64,000 bases of DNA from Poriferisodalis sp965221945 (lineage in GTDB: Bacteria > Actinomycetota > Acidimicrobiia > Acidimicrobiales > Poriferisodalaceae): assembly GCF_965221945.1 (NCBI RefSeq), contig NZ_OZ244925.1:1488001-1552000 (forward strand). Direction: 5' to 3'. The position numbers and the translations under genes are program-made. Shown here piece by piece: positions 24,969 through 34,857 of the stretch. Every line of letters starts with the position of its first letter. The stretch's first letter is position 1. Under the pieces are notes generated by a model. The model did not search any database. It was given only the letters and a program-made list of their open reading frames with translations, and was not told where the DNA came from.

Positions 24969-25865
24969 TCAGTAGTCGACTGGCGTGATGTAGGCCGGGT
25001 CGCTGTGGGCCGCCCAGTAGAGGTCCCGTACACGGGTCGTGACCGGCCCGGGCTTCCCGTCGCCGATCGTCTCACCATCCAGCACCGTGACCGGCATGAC
25101 CCCGCCGGCCGTACTGGTCACGAACAGCTCGTCGGCCGCTCTCACGTCGTCGACCGGCAGCGGTGCCACCACGGTGTCGATACCGACCGAGGAGGCGAGC
25201 TCGATGACCGTTCGACGGGTGACACCTTCGAGGACGCCCCGATCGGGCGTATAGAGCCGCTCGCCGGCGACGGCGAAGACGTTGAAGCCGTTGCCCTCGG
25301 TCACATTGCCGGCGGCATCGGGCAGCACGACGAGATCGCCGCCCCGGTCGAAGGCCTCGAACATCCCTTGCATGAGGTCGCCCCAGTGATGGTTCTTCAC
25401 CGTCGGGTCGACGGCTTCGGGCGGGATGCGGATCGTGTTCTCGGCGATCACCAGATGCGAGCCCGTCTCCTGACGTTCGGCGGGGACGATCCAGACGTAC
25501 GGGATCGCATAGGCGTAGAACCGGTTCACGAAGGTCCGCGGATCGGCGGTACGAGAGTGGGGGATGCCCCGGGTGACCAGCATGTCGACGAACGCTTCGC
25601 GGAGACTGGAGCGGCGCACACACTCGAAGAGGATCTCCCTCATCTCCGATCGAGTGACCGGTGGGTTCATACAGATCGTCTGCCAGCTCTTCTCGAACCG
25701 GTCGAGGTGGTCGTCGAGCCGGAAGAACGCGCCCCCCCATACGCCGACCACGTCGTAGGTGAGATCGGCGTGCTGGAAGCCGGTGTCGGCGATGGGCACC
25801 GTGGCGGCCTCATAAGGGACGAACTCGCCGTCGACCCAAGCGCACCCGGAGCTGTAGTCGGTCAT
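24969..25865 (-). CDS. Class IV aminotransferase (branched-chain/D-amino acid type)
   Basis: A 298-residue fold-type IV PLP enzyme: WVDGEFVPYEAATVPIADTGFQHADLTYDV at the N-terminus, VKNHHWGDLMQGMFEA with the PLP Lys, VTEGNGFNVFAV, and TSTAGGVMPVTVLDGE. Family members transaminate branched-chain or D-amino acids or act as lyases on aminodeoxychorismate-type substrates. The ATG at 25865 is preferred to an in-frame TTG at 25874. It lies 19 nt after the LLM gene. Two unlike aminotransferases in a row suggest that an amino group is moved during catabolism, which is inference. Confidence 0.85.
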   Translation of the reverse strand: MTDYSSGCAWVDGEFVPYEAATVPIADTGFQHADLTYDVVGVWGGAFFRLDDHLDRFEKSWQTICMNPPVTRSEMREILFECVRRSSLREAFVDMLVTRGIPHSRTADPRTFVNRFYAYAIPYVWIVPAERQETGSHLVIAENTIRIPPEAVDPTVKNHHWGDLMQGMFEAFDRGGDLVVLPDAAGNVTEGNGFNVFAVAGERLYTPDRGVLEGVTRRTVIELASSVGIDTVVAPLPVDDVRAADELFVTSTAGGVMPVTVLDGETIGDGKPGPVTTRVRDLYWAAHSDPAYITPVDY

Positions 25866-25884
25866 CGGCGCCAACCCGGCCGGC

Positions 25885-26988
25885 TCAGGCGGCGGATGCG
25901 AGGGCGGGCACCTGTAACGGCGGCGCGTCCCACGACTTGAGCTCGGGCAGGACCTTGTCGGCGAAGAGACGGACGCTCCGCTCGACCTCGCTGTAGGGCA
26001 TGCCGCCGTAGCTGAATCCGGGCATGAAGCCGGCTGCGTTGATCGTGTTCTTGATGAACTCGAACTTCTCGATGACCTGCTCGGGTGTCCCCCACGGCAT
26101 GAGCTTCACGAAGTCGTCGGCGGCTCCCTCGGCACCATGGCGGGAGATGTACTTCGTGATGTTCGTGTAGAACTCGTACCCCTTGACGCCGCGGTGAGGG
26201 TCATCGCCGAACTCGTAGTGCTGCATGATCGACGCGTAGTAGGCCCCCATGTACCGGTGCGCCATCTCCTCGGCCCGATCGGCCGACTCGTCGACGAAGC
26301 AGCTCCCACCCGACAGCGGCGGTGGAGCGGCGCAGCCGTTCTCCTGTTCGTAGATCTCGTTGTAGACAGCGAAGTCTTGCTCGACGATGTCCCATGGTTT
26401 CTGAGGGATGACGAGCAGGCCGACACCGAGCTTGGCCATGATCGGCATCGACTCGGGCGAGACGGCAGCCGCGTAGGTCCGCCCCCGAAACGAATGCTCG
26501 GGTCTGGGCCTGATGTCGCGTCTGGGTTGTTGGACGAACTCACCGTCGTGCTCGAGATAGCCCCGTTCGAGCCCTTCGATGATCATCTCGGCGTACTCGA
26601 TGAACCTCTCGCGACTGGTGTTCATGTCGACCCGGAAGCCGTCGTACTCGACGCGCGCGATACCGCGGCCGAGACCGAGGATCAGACGTCCACCCGAGAG
26701 ATTGTCGAGCATGGTGATCTGCTCGGCGATCCGCATGGGGTCGTGCCAGGGCAACACGATGACACCCGTGCCGAGCAGGATTCTCTCCGTGCGGCCGGCG
26801 TGGTACGTGAGGAACTGCACCGGGTCGGGGCACATGATGTAGTCGGTGAAGTGATGCTCGACCGTCCAGAGTGACTCGAAACCGAGACTCTCCAGCTCGT
26901 CGATCAACTCGAGCTCACTACCCCAGACTTCACTGTCGGGAAGGGCATCAGCCGGGTTCTGAAAGTTCGCCGAATAGCCAACGTGCAT
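25885..26988 (-). CDS. LLM-class flavin-dependent oxidoreductase
   Basis: A 367-residue luciferase-like protein with SLWTVEHHFTDY, ILLGTGVIVLPWHDPMRIAEQITMLDNLSGGRLILGLGRG and KPWDIVEQDF. The EHHF motif and the long central region resemble the alkanal- or ring-cleaving monooxygenase branch, which uses FMNH2, more than the F420 dehydrogenases. It is distinct from the four other LLM proteins here. It sits in the operon after the carboxyltransferase and before the aminotransferases. No flavin reductase is adjacent. Confidence 0.85.
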   Translation of the reverse strand: MHVGYSANFQNPADALPDSEVWGSELELIDELESLGFESLWTVEHHFTDYIMCPDPVQFLTYHAGRTERILLGTGVIVLPWHDPMRIAEQITMLDNLSGGRLILGLGRGIARVEYDGFRVDMNTSRERFIEYAEMIIEGLERGYLEHDGEFVQQPRRDIRPRPEHSFRGRTYAAAVSPESMPIMAKLGVGLLVIPQKPWDIVEQDFAVYNEIYEQENGCAAPPPLSGGSCFVDESADRAEEMAHRYMGAYYASIMQHYEFGDDPHRGVKGYEFYTNITKYISRHGAEGAADDFVKLMPWGTPEQVIEKFEFIKNTINAAGFMPGFSYGGMPYSEVERSVRLFADKVLPELKSWDAPPLQVPALASAA

Positions 26989-27031
26989 GGTGAACCTCCG
27001 ACGTCACCGACAGCCTATAGACGATCGCGAG

Positions 27032-28594
27032 TCAGCAACTCGGCCACCAGCTGAGGGGCCTGGACTCGGGTGGGGGCAGGGAACGGCTGGCCAGGCTGTT
27101 CAGGTCCTCGGCCAGGATCATGCGAGTCTCGGCCGGATCGATGATCTCGTCGACTCTCATCGTGCCGGCCGCCTCGTACGGCGACGTCGCCTCGGCCACC
27201 TCGGTCACCAACCGGGCCCGCTCGGCCTCGCGCTCGTCCTCGTCGGCGATCTGGGCCAGCTTGGTCCCGTAGGCGACGTTCACCCCGACCTCGGGGTCCA
27301 TGAAGCCGATCTCCGCTCCGGGCCACGCATAGACGCCGTGGGCCGGCATCTGGGACCCGTTCATCGCCTGCCACGCCAGCCCGAACGCCTTGCGCACACA
27401 CACGGTGAGGGTTGGCGTCGATGCGAGCTGCAGGGCCTGCATCATGCGCATACCCCAGTGGAGCATCCGGTCGTGCTCGACCCGGCGTCCGACCATGAAG
27501 CCGGGTACGTCGACGATGAAGATGACGGGGAGGTTGAACGCATCGCACACGGTCATCAAGCGGATGATCTTGTGACATGACTCCGGGTCGAGCACCCCGG
27601 CGTTGAACATCGGGTTGTTGGCGACCACGCCAACTGAGAAGCCGTCGATGCGGGCCAGCGCGCTCACGACGCTGCGGGCATAGCGGGGCTGGAGCTCGAA
27701 GACGGAGCCCTCGTCGCAGAGCCGGGTGACGACCCTACGCATGTCGTAGCCCCTGGTTCGCTGGGTCGGGACGAGTCCAACGAGCCCGGGGTCGGGCTCG
27801 ATCTCGCCCGGAGGCTCGCCCCGCGGAGGCGGCTGGTGAGCGTTCGACGGGAGATAGCTCAGCCAGCGGCGGATCGCCGCCCACGCTTCTTCATCGGCCT
27901 CGACCCCGAGATCGATCTGGCCGGTCGTCTCGGCGTGGACGGCGACGCCGCCGACCTCCTCGAAGCTGATGATCTCGCCGGTCGCGATCTCGAACACGCG
28001 CGGGGATGTCACGGCCAGACACGAGCCCTCGGTCATGACGACGAAGTCCGACATCGCGGACAGAAACGACGAGCCGCCGAAGGACTGTCCCACGATCGCT
28101 GTCGCCATCGGGACCTGGTGGTGGCGGGCGGCCATCGTGAAGAGGTCGCCGGGCTCGGAGATCCCCTCTGCCCCCATCGTGTCGGGAATGCGCGCCCCTC
28201 CCGTTTGGCCGAAGTGCACGATCGGAACGCCCATGGCCAGGGCTCGTTCGAAGAGGCGGTACTCCTTGCGGGTCCCCACGATCGAGCTCGAGCCCCGGAG
28301 GACGGTTATGTCGTCGCCGAAGACGGCGACCGGTCGGCCCTCGACGGTTCCGTGCCCACCGATCTTGCCGTCGCCGGGGGTTCGGTCCCTGTCCTCCAGG
28401 CGCATCGAGCGGCTGAACGTCCCGATCTCCCGGAAGCTCCCCCCATCGAGGAACCCCTCGATATGGTCCCGGACGGTCGGCGTGCCCTCCGTCCGCATCC
28501 GCTCGACCTTCTCGGCTCCGCCCATCTCGTCGCGGACGGTCACCGCCTTCTCCCGAAGCTCACGGACCGCTTCGTGCTGATCGGCCTCAGCCAA
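27032..28594 (-). CDS. Acyl-CoA carboxylase, carboxyltransferase (beta) subunit
   Basis: A 520-residue biotin-dependent carboxyltransferase with both halves of the crotonase-fold pair: GGARIPDTMGAEGISEPGDLF and SFGGSSFLSAMSDF in the first, and VGVVANNPMFNAGVLDPESCHKI, FIVDVPGFMVGRRVEH and GAEIGFMDPEVGVNVAYG in the second. It should move CO2 from carboxybiotin to an acyl-CoA or related acceptor. No biotin carboxylase or carrier gene is nearby. The chosen TTG start overlaps the HyuB stop by 8 nt; no better in-frame start agrees with the family N-terminus. Confidence 0.85.
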   Translation of the reverse strand: MAEADQHEAVRELREKAVTVRDEMGGAEKVERMRTEGTPTVRDHIEGFLDGGSFREIGTFSRSMRLEDRDRTPGDGKIGGHGTVEGRPVAVFGDDITVLRGSSSIVGTRKEYRLFERALAMGVPIVHFGQTGGARIPDTMGAEGISEPGDLFTMAARHHQVPMATAIVGQSFGGSSFLSAMSDFVVMTEGSCLAVTSPRVFEIATGEIISFEEVGGVAVHAETTGQIDLGVEADEEAWAAIRRWLSYLPSNAHQPPPRGEPPGEIEPDPGLVGLVPTQRTRGYDMRRVVTRLCDEGSVFELQPRYARSVVSALARIDGFSVGVVANNPMFNAGVLDPESCHKIIRLMTVCDAFNLPVIFIVDVPGFMVGRRVEHDRMLHWGMRMMQALQLASTPTLTVCVRKAFGLAWQAMNGSQMPAHGVYAWPGAEIGFMDPEVGVNVAYGTKLAQIADEDEREAERARLVTEVAEATSPYEAAGTMRVDEIIDPAETRMILAEDLNSLASRSLPPPESRPLSWWPSC

Positions 28595-30392
28595 GGCGAC
28601 CGGCCCGGAGCTCGGAGGTCGCGGCCCGGTCGACCTCGAGTGTCTCGAAGCGATCCGGGTCGCCGGTGATGACGACGCCGTAGGCGTCGCGGGCTCGGCC
28701 GAGCGTGACGTACCGCTCACGCACGTCGGTCAGCACGAGGTCGGGATCGCGCTCGAGGGGGCTGCCGTACCCACCACCACCCGCTGACCGGGACAGGATC
28801 CTCTCGCCGGGCTGGAGGTCGACGGCCGCCACCGCCTCGGGCCGTTCGGTCACCCCACCGGCGGGACCGACGACGGCCGCCGAGCACACGGTCGGCCCGT
28901 CGCCACCGCGGACACCCCGGGCGGGATGGACGATTCCCTCCATCTGGTAGTGAACGCGCATCTCGTCGAGGAGGGGCCCGTATTCGCAGAGGTTCCCGGG
29001 CGCGCCTCGCGTGCGACCGGCCCCTTCGGAGTCGGGTCGGATCTGCGATTGGGTGATGATGAGCGGGTACTTGGCCTCGTCCACCTCGATCGAGTCGCGA
29101 TAGAGCAGACCGTTGCAGTTGATCGCGACCAGGGAGAGCCAGCCGTCGGACTCGGCCGTTGCGGGCCCTCCGGCCGTACCGTTGAACAGCTGGGCGATGT
29201 AGTCGCTTCCCTTGCGGGGGTCATAGCCGGACACGACGCCGAAGCAGGGCGGGTGCCCGTAGCACGGCTCAGCGGCTCCCCACCCCTCGACGAGCTCGGC
29301 GAAGGCGTAGAAGACCAGCGGGAAGAGCCGCTCGGAGATCGTCGTCGTCGCCATCGAGCACGATCGAGGGAATCTCGGGATCCCGACACAGCAGTTCTCG
29401 CGGATCTTCACGTCGAAGCACCGGAACGATCCCGCGTTGAACTCGACCCGGGGGGTCCGGCTCTCTCGCTGCGAGTTCACGACGTACAGCGTCCCGGCGA
29501 TGACCCCGTTCACCGCGGTCGCCTCGCTCAGGTTCAACCCGACCGGCAGGCAATCGGCATTGCCGCGCAGATCGATCGTGACCGTGCCCGTCGTGTTGTC
29601 GACGTCGATGTCGGCCATCAGTGGCAGCCCGTCGGGTAGCCCGGGGAACGGGTCGAGGTGGCTGCGCGCCTCGATGTGGCCGGCCGGCAGCTCGCGAATG
29701 GCCTCCTGGCACCTGATCTCGGAGTAGTCGAACCAGGCTTCGAGGAAGGCGACGACCTTCTCACGTCCGTACCTCGAGCAGAACTCATTCAGCGAGCGCT
29801 CGGCGACGCGGCACGCCGCGACCTGGGCGAGATAGTCGCCGTACCAGATCTCGGGGACCCGGATCCGCCGCTGGCACATCCGGATGATGTCGGCGACGTC
29901 CTCGTAGCTCTCCTGGATCTTCACCGAGGGGAAGAGCAGGGCGCCTTCCTCGTAGACATCGCGCGCGTGGGGCATATAGGTCGTGGGGATCGAGTTGCCG
30001 ATGTCGGCCTGATGGCCCTTGGCGATCGCGGTGAACATGTGCTCACCGTCGATGAAGACGGGGACGATGAGCGAGTAGTCGGCCGCGTGGGTGCCGCCGG
30101 TATAGGGGTCGTTGTGCAGGAAGGCGTCGCCCTCCTGGACAACGGGATGGGCCTCGAGCATCGCCTGGTTGAGGAGCGAAGCGCCGTACACGTGGACCGG
30201 CAGCCCCTCGCCGACAGCGATCAGGTCACCGTCCGCCGTGGCAAGCGAACACGAGAAGTCGCGGGAGATCGCCAACGTCGTCGACCGGGCCGCCCGAAGG
30301 AGGGTGTTCTCCATCTGGCGCACGATCCCCTCGAAGCGGCTCGACATCACCGCCAGCTCGACCGCATCGACCTCTGTCGCCGTCGAAGCCAT
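28587..30392 (-). CDS. Hydantoinase B/oxoprolinase family protein
   Basis: A 601-residue HyuB-type subunit with RQMENTLLRAARSTTLAISRDFSCSLATADGDLIAVGEGLPVHVYG, LHNDPYTGGTHAADY, FPRSCSMATTTISERLF and GAGRTRGAPGN, which are all family landmarks. With HyuA it forms ATP-dependent hydrolases of cyclic ureides and lactams (N-methylhydantoin, 5-oxoproline) or related carboxylases (acetone, acetophenone). The ATG shares one base with the HyuA stop. The downstream carboxyltransferase overlaps it by 8 nt, so the three are tightly linked. The substrate is not decided by sequence. Confidence 0.9.
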   Translation of the reverse strand: MASTATEVDAVELAVMSSRFEGIVRQMENTLLRAARSTTLAISRDFSCSLATADGDLIAVGEGLPVHVYGASLLNQAMLEAHPVVQEGDAFLHNDPYTGGTHAADYSLIVPVFIDGEHMFTAIAKGHQADIGNSIPTTYMPHARDVYEEGALLFPSVKIQESYEDVADIIRMCQRRIRVPEIWYGDYLAQVAACRVAERSLNEFCSRYGREKVVAFLEAWFDYSEIRCQEAIRELPAGHIEARSHLDPFPGLPDGLPLMADIDVDNTTGTVTIDLRGNADCLPVGLNLSEATAVNGVIAGTLYVVNSQRESRTPRVEFNAGSFRCFDVKIRENCCVGIPRFPRSCSMATTTISERLFPLVFYAFAELVEGWGAAEPCYGHPPCFGVVSGYDPRKGSDYIAQLFNGTAGGPATAESDGWLSLVAINCNGLLYRDSIEVDEAKYPLIITQSQIRPDSEGAGRTRGAPGNLCEYGPLLDEMRVHYQMEGIVHPARGVRGGDGPTVCSAAVVGPAGGVTERPEAVAAVDLQPGERILSRSAGGGGYGSPLERDPDLVLTDVRERYVTLGRARDAYGVVITGDPDRFETLEVDRAATSELRAGRLG

Positions 30393-32473
30393 CACTCACC
30401 TCCAGGCGTCGCGATGTATGCGGCTGCGGTGACCTCGATCGTCGACCCCGGGGGTGCCACGATCGTCGTGGTCTCCTCCTCGATGATGGCCGGCCCCTCG
30501 ATGATCTCGCCGTCCCTCAGGCCCCCGGCCCGGAAGATCTCGGTCTCGATCGACCGCCCTTCGAAGTAGGCAACCCTGTGCTCCTCGACCCTCAGGGACT
30601 CGTCGGTTGGCAGGGTGGGAAGCTTCGGTCGGGCGCTCGCTGTCCGGGTCTCACCGCGCCAGGCGATCACCTCGATGGGCGCGCCCGGCTCGTTCACGGC
30701 GAACACGGCCTGATGTATGTCGTCGAAGCGAGCCTGGAGGTCAGCGACATCGTCGGGGCCGTCGAAGCCTCGCCGATCGCCCAGCGGGACATCGATCTCC
30801 CAGAGCTGATTGGCGTAACGCGCTTCGGCCGTGAAGGCGCGGCTCCGCTTGCCCTCCCCCCCGACGCGGGTGTCGGCCTCGTCCATCGCCTTGTGCATCG
30901 TCGCGAAGGCGGCGTTGACCCGGTCGTAGTCGAAGCTGTCCGACGAGGTGGCAACGCCCTGGGAGAACACCGAGGTGATGTCGGAGTACTGGCCACCGAC
31001 CGCGCTCAGGCCGGCTGCCAGCTTCGGGATGAACACGCCGAGCACACCCAGCTCCCGCGCTATGGAGACGATTCCCAGGCCCGAGGACCCGCCGCCGGCC
31101 ACGATGATGCAGTCCTTGGGGTTGATCCCCTGGGCCACGGTGCGCTCGGTGACGAAGGACCTCATGTTCTCGTTCGAGACGGTCAGGATCGCGCTGGCCG
31201 CCTCCTCGACGCTCATTCCCAGCCGGGACGCGACATGGTCGTCGATGGCCCGGCGGGCCAGGTCGACGTCGAGACGCATCCGCCCACCCAGGAAGAAGGC
31301 CGGGTCGATGTACCCCACCGCAACAGCCGCATCGGTGACGGTGGGACGATCGCCGCCGTAGCCGTAGCACGCTGGGCCCGGGTGCGCTCCCGCCGACTGG
31401 GGGCCGACGGTGAGGAGCCCACCGCGGTCGACCTGGGCGATGGAGCCACCGCCCGCGCCGATCGACCGGGTGTCGACAGCGGGGAGACCCGTCATGTGGC
31501 CATACCACTTCTCGCCGAGCCACTTCTCACGGGTGTAGACGATGTGACCGTCTCGCAGGGGGCCGACGTCGAAGGATGTCCCGCCCGCATCGACGACGAG
31601 CACGTCGCGGGAGATCTCCGAGGCCCCTCCTGCATCGGCGTACACCTGGCCGGCCACGGGCGCCAGCGCCGGCCCCGAGTCGACACTGTGCAGTGGCTTG
31701 GTCGTCATCTCGTCCATCCTCATGACACCCCCGGAGATGTGCGTCACCATCAGGGGGTCGCTCTGGAAGCCGAGCTCCCGGAGACGGTGGTCGATGTCCT
31801 CGAGGTGAGCACGCATGAGGGGCTTGAGCGACGCATCGATGACCGTGGCCGAGGCTCGCCGGTACTCCCTGGCGAGGGGATTGAGCTCGTGGCTCAGGGT
31901 GTACTCGACCCCGGGAAGCATCTCGTCGATGAGCTCGCCGACGCGCACCTCGTGGGAGGGATTGACGATCGACCACAGCAGACACACGCCGACGGCTTCG
32001 ACCTCGAGCTCGCCCAGCCGGGCGAGCACTCGTCGGCACGCCTCCTCGTCCAGGGGGATGTGGACGGTCCCGTCGTGCAGGACCCGCTCGTCGAGCTCGA
32101 AGGTGAGCGAGCGGGGCACATAGGGCTCGGGGTAGGGCATCGCGAGGTTCAGGGAGTTGTCACGGCCACCCTCCCGGTAGACGAGGATGTCGGGGTGGCC
32201 ACGGGTGGTCACGAAGGCGGTGCGAGCCGTCGTACCGACGATGATCGCGTTGCTGGCGTGGGTCGTGGAGTACACGAAGGTCCGGGTGTCCCCGAGTAGC
32301 TCGGCGACGGTCTGACCCTGGTCCTCGGCGGCCAGCTCGAGGGCGACCTGGATTCCCTCGAATACGTCCTCGGGCGTCGTGGCCCCCTTGTACAGACCGA
32401 GCACCTCGTGCTCGTCCGCGAGCACGAGATCGCTGAACGTGCCGCCGGTGTCAACGGTGATCGTGTAGCTCAT
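30392..32473 (-). CDS. Hydantoinase A/oxoprolinase family protein
   Basis: A 693-residue HyuA-type ATPase subunit. The N-terminal YTITVDTGGTFSDLVLAD phosphate-binding motif, VYSTTHASNAIIVG, the central DVLVVDAGGTSFDVG, IGAGGGSIAQVD, VGPQSAGAHPGPACYG and IIVAGGGSSGLG are those of the actin-like ATPase family. It phosphorylates or activates the substrate carbonyl before hydrolysis by HyuB. It is translationally coupled to HyuB. Upstream in the operon, 58 nt away, is a ureidoglycolate-lyase-like gene, which points to cyclic ureides as the class of substrate (inference). Confidence 0.9.
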   Translation of the reverse strand: MSYTITVDTGGTFSDLVLADEHEVLGLYKGATTPEDVFEGIQVALELAAEDQGQTVAELLGDTRTFVYSTTHASNAIIVGTTARTAFVTTRGHPDILVYREGGRDNSLNLAMPYPEPYVPRSLTFELDERVLHDGTVHIPLDEEACRRVLARLGELEVEAVGVCLLWSIVNPSHEVRVGELIDEMLPGVEYTLSHELNPLAREYRRASATVIDASLKPLMRAHLEDIDHRLRELGFQSDPLMVTHISGGVMRMDEMTTKPLHSVDSGPALAPVAGQVYADAGGASEISRDVLVVDAGGTSFDVGPLRDGHIVYTREKWLGEKWYGHMTGLPAVDTRSIGAGGGSIAQVDRGGLLTVGPQSAGAHPGPACYGYGGDRPTVTDAAVAVGYIDPAFFLGGRMRLDVDLARRAIDDHVASRLGMSVEEAASAILTVSNENMRSFVTERTVAQGINPKDCIIVAGGGSSGLGIVSIARELGVLGVFIPKLAAGLSAVGGQYSDITSVFSQGVATSSDSFDYDRVNAAFATMHKAMDEADTRVGGEGKRSRAFTAEARYANQLWEIDVPLGDRRGFDGPDDVADLQARFDDIHQAVFAVNEPGAPIEVIAWRGETRTASARPKLPTLPTDESLRVEEHRVAYFEGRSIETEIFRAGGLRDGEIIEGPAIIEEETTTIVAPPGSTIEVTAAAYIATPGGE

Positions 32474-32531
32474 ACAACCCCGGATCTGCGTCGTGCGAGC
32501 GCGGAGCCACCCTAGGCGCTCCTGGGCTCGC

Positions 32532-33089
32532 TCACCCGGTGCTCCTGGAGACGTCGATCTCGAAGACGAGATCGAAGCTCTCCTCGTAATCGACCTGCTG
32601 GGTCAGCTTCAGGTCCTTCTCGTCAGTCGACGCCAGCTCGTCGGTCGTCGCCTGGTCGGAGATGGCGACGAACGACGAGTGGCCGGGCCGGATGGGCAGA
32701 CGATCGAGGGAGTGCCACGTGCCCGCGTTGAGCAGGTAGCCGGCCGAGCCGTCGATGAGGAACGCCCGCACGTCGTCGGGGTCGGGAATCGACGCCTCCT
32801 GGCGCTCGGTGGGGGGAGCGACGGCCAGGACGGCCGGCACACCTTCGAGGGGGATGAACGTCTGGGCCACCTGGAAGTGGCGCTCGAGCTTGCTGACGCG
32901 CAGCCCGAAGTACTCGGTTCTCAACAGGACGACCTGGGGTCTGCTCCCACAGTGGAAGTCGGCGAACCATCCGACCGAGCCGAGGCCGTGGAAGTCGGGC
33001 TCCCGGGAGGCGTTCGGATCGAGGACCTGCCCGAACCCCCGGAAGCTCGCCTCGGTCAGCGCCTCGGCGGTGATGGTCTTGGTCGCCAT
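32532..33089 (-). CDS. Ureidoglycolate lyase (AllA) family protein
   Basis: A 185-residue cupin-like protein of the ureidoglycolate lyase family (PF04115-type). It shows LERHFQVAQTFIPLEGVPAVLAVAP, RAFLIDGSAGYLLNAGTWHSLDRLPI and a late DLVFEIDV. The known enzyme splits ureidoglycolate into glyoxylate and urea at the end of allantoin breakdown. Its start shares a base with the stop of the PuuE-like gene. Together they suggest ureide chemistry, but not necessarily allantoin, because other allantoin-pathway genes are missing. Confidence 0.85.
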   Translation of the reverse strand: MATKTITAEALTEASFRGFGQVLDPNASREPDFHGLGSVGWFADFHCGSRPQVVLLRTEYFGLRVSKLERHFQVAQTFIPLEGVPAVLAVAPPTERQEASIPDPDDVRAFLIDGSAGYLLNAGTWHSLDRLPIRPGHSSFVAISDQATTDELASTDEKDLKLTQQVDYEESFDLVFEIDVSRSTG

Positions 33090-34033
33090 CAGCCGGACGG
33101 GAACTCGGACAGCCAGAACCGGGCGATCTCGTCTCGCCGGGCGAACCAGACGTCACCGGTGCCCTGGGCGTAGTCGATCAGCCTGGCCAGGGCGTCAGCG
33201 CGTGCGGGCCGGCCGAACAGACGTGGATGGGTGCCGACCGACAGCATCCGGGCGACGCCGCTCCGTTCCGCCTCGTGACGGAGCCGGTCGACGGCCGCCT
33301 TACCGTCGGAGAAGAAATCCTCGCCGGAGGAGTACCCCTGTGGCATGACGAAGCGGACGTCGTTCAGGTCGAGCGCGTAGGGCACGACCAGATGTGACGT
33401 GCCTCCGACATCGACGTAGTACGGCAGCTCGTCGTTGTACGAGTCGCCGTCGTAGAGGAAGCCGCCTTCCTCGACGACCAGCTCCCGCGTATGAACACTC
33501 GGCCCGTAGCGGCAATACCACCCGACCGGTCGCTCACCGCAAGTCTTCTCGAAGGACTCGACGGCGAGGCGGATCGACTCCCGCTCTTCGTCTCTGGTCA
33601 TCGCATAGTGCTCGACCCAGCGATACCCGTGGCTGCAGATCTCGTGACCCTCTTCGATCAGCCTGCGACCGACCTCGGGATTTCGCTCGATGGCGACGGC
33701 GCAGGCGAAGAACGTGCAGTTGATGCCGGCCTCGGCGAAGATCCCCATCTCCCGCCAGACTCCGACGCGCGAGCCGTACTCGTACATCGACTCCATGGCG
33801 AGATCGCGAATAGACGGGTCGAGCGGGCGGTTCACCTCGCCGAGCATGTCGTTGCGCCCGTCACCCATCGGCAGCGAGTACTCCGACCCCTCCTCGTAGT
33901 TGACGACGATGTTCATCGCCACCGATGCGCCGCCTGGCCACGAGAACTCGGGTGGGTGCTCGCCGTAGCCGACGTAGTCGCGGCTCGGCCCCGACCCGAA
34001 GTCGTCCTGGTTGTTGAGGAACTGGGGCGCCAT
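33089..34033 (-). CDS. Polysaccharide deacetylase family, PuuE-like allantoinase
   Basis: A 314-residue NodB-fold protein with DYVGYGEHPPEFSWPGGASVAMNIVVNYEEGSEYS, characteristic of the PuuE allantoinase-like subgroup, then VWREMGIFAEAGINCTFFACAVAIERNPEVGRRLIEEGHEICSHGYRWVEH containing the conserved HG and His. PuuE opens allantoin without a bound metal. Related proteins act on other cyclic amides or imides. Its start shares one base with the SDR stop and its end shares one with ureidoglycolate lyase, so three genes are coupled. Confidence 0.85.
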   Translation of the reverse strand: MAPQFLNNQDDFGSGPSRDYVGYGEHPPEFSWPGGASVAMNIVVNYEEGSEYSLPMGDGRNDMLGEVNRPLDPSIRDLAMESMYEYGSRVGVWREMGIFAEAGINCTFFACAVAIERNPEVGRRLIEEGHEICSHGYRWVEHYAMTRDEERESIRLAVESFEKTCGERPVGWYCRYGPSVHTRELVVEEGGFLYDGDSYNDELPYYVDVGGTSHLVVPYALDLNDVRFVMPQGYSSGEDFFSDGKAAVDRLRHEAERSGVARMLSVGTHPRLFGRPARADALARLIDYAQGTGDVWFARRDEIARFWLSEFPSG

Positions 34034-34809
34034 CAGTACGCCATGTGGCCGCCGTCTACGAGCAGGTTGATGCCCGACACGTAGCTGGCGTCGTCCGAGG
34101 CCAGGTACAGGGCAGCACCGGCGATGTCCGCCGGCCGTCCGAGGCGTCGGAAGGGCGTGCGCTTGAACGACTCGGCGACCGACGGATGGTCGTCGTCTTC
34201 GACGTCACCGTGGGTCCCGGTGAGGATCCGCCCCGGGGCGATGGCGTTCACCATGATGCCGTGGCGTCCGTAGTCGACGGCGAGCTGGTGCGTCATGTTG
34301 ATGATCGCGCCCTTGCTGACCGCATAGGCGAAGAAGTCGGGCGGTCCGATCATCCCGTGCTGGGACGAGAAGTTGATGACCTTCCCCCGGACCTCGTTGA
34401 TCTCGGGCTGGTCGATCATCTCGGCGATCGCCCGCTTGCAGCACAGGAAGACGCCCCGCACGTTCACGTTCATGAGGACGTCGAACATCTCCTCGGTCGT
34501 GTCGAGGATGTTCGTCGCCTCGAAGACAGCCGCCGCGTTCACCATCACGTCGAGTCGGCCGTAGCTGTCGACCGCCGTGCTGACCACATTGTCGACGTCG
34601 TCCCAGCGGCTGACGTCGGTCTGGACGAACATGGCGCTGCCGCCCTGTTCGGTGATCATGTCAGCGGTTGGCTGCCCACCGCCGATCGGGTCCTTCTGGA
34701 TGTCGCCGACGACGACGTTGGCACCCTCCTCGGCAAATCGGAGGGCGACGGCCCGGGCGAGGCCGGAGCCGCCCCCGGTGATGACCGCAGTGCGTCCTTC
34801 TAAGCGCAT
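34033..34809 (-). CDS. SDR family oxidoreductase
   Basis: A 258-residue classical SDR with TGGGSGLARAVALRFAEEGA as cofactor site, VVGDIQKD at the end of the second strand (Asp favours NAD), VNAAAVFE in place of NNAG, catalytic Ser in INFSSQHG, YAVSKGA with Tyr and Lys, and a terminal SGINLLVDGGHMAY. It is the second gene of the minus-strand operon, 48 nt after the creatinase-like M24 gene. The reaction is unknown. Confidence 0.87.
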   Translation of the reverse strand: MRLEGRTAVITGGGSGLARAVALRFAEEGANVVVGDIQKDPIGGGQPTADMITEQGGSAMFVQTDVSRWDDVDNVVSTAVDSYGRLDVMVNAAAVFEATNILDTTEEMFDVLMNVNVRGVFLCCKRAIAEMIDQPEINEVRGKVINFSSQHGMIGPPDFFAYAVSKGAIINMTHQLAVDYGRHGIMVNAIAPGRILTGTHGDVEDDDHPSVAESFKRTPFRRLGRPADIAGAALYLASDDASYVSGINLLVDGGHMAY

Positions 34810-34857
34810 GGTGGGCCTCCCTTTCTCTGCATGACGAGCCAGATCACCTCGAGAGGA

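Noticed and set aside
23033..24988. A 651-codon plus-strand frame
   Set aside because: It is antisense to the SDR and aminotransferase genes, has no motif, and shows the Arg/Gly/Asp-rich look of a shadow frame in high-GC DNA.
30578..32299. A 573-codon plus-strand frame
   Set aside because: It is antisense to HyuA, which has a full set of family motifs.
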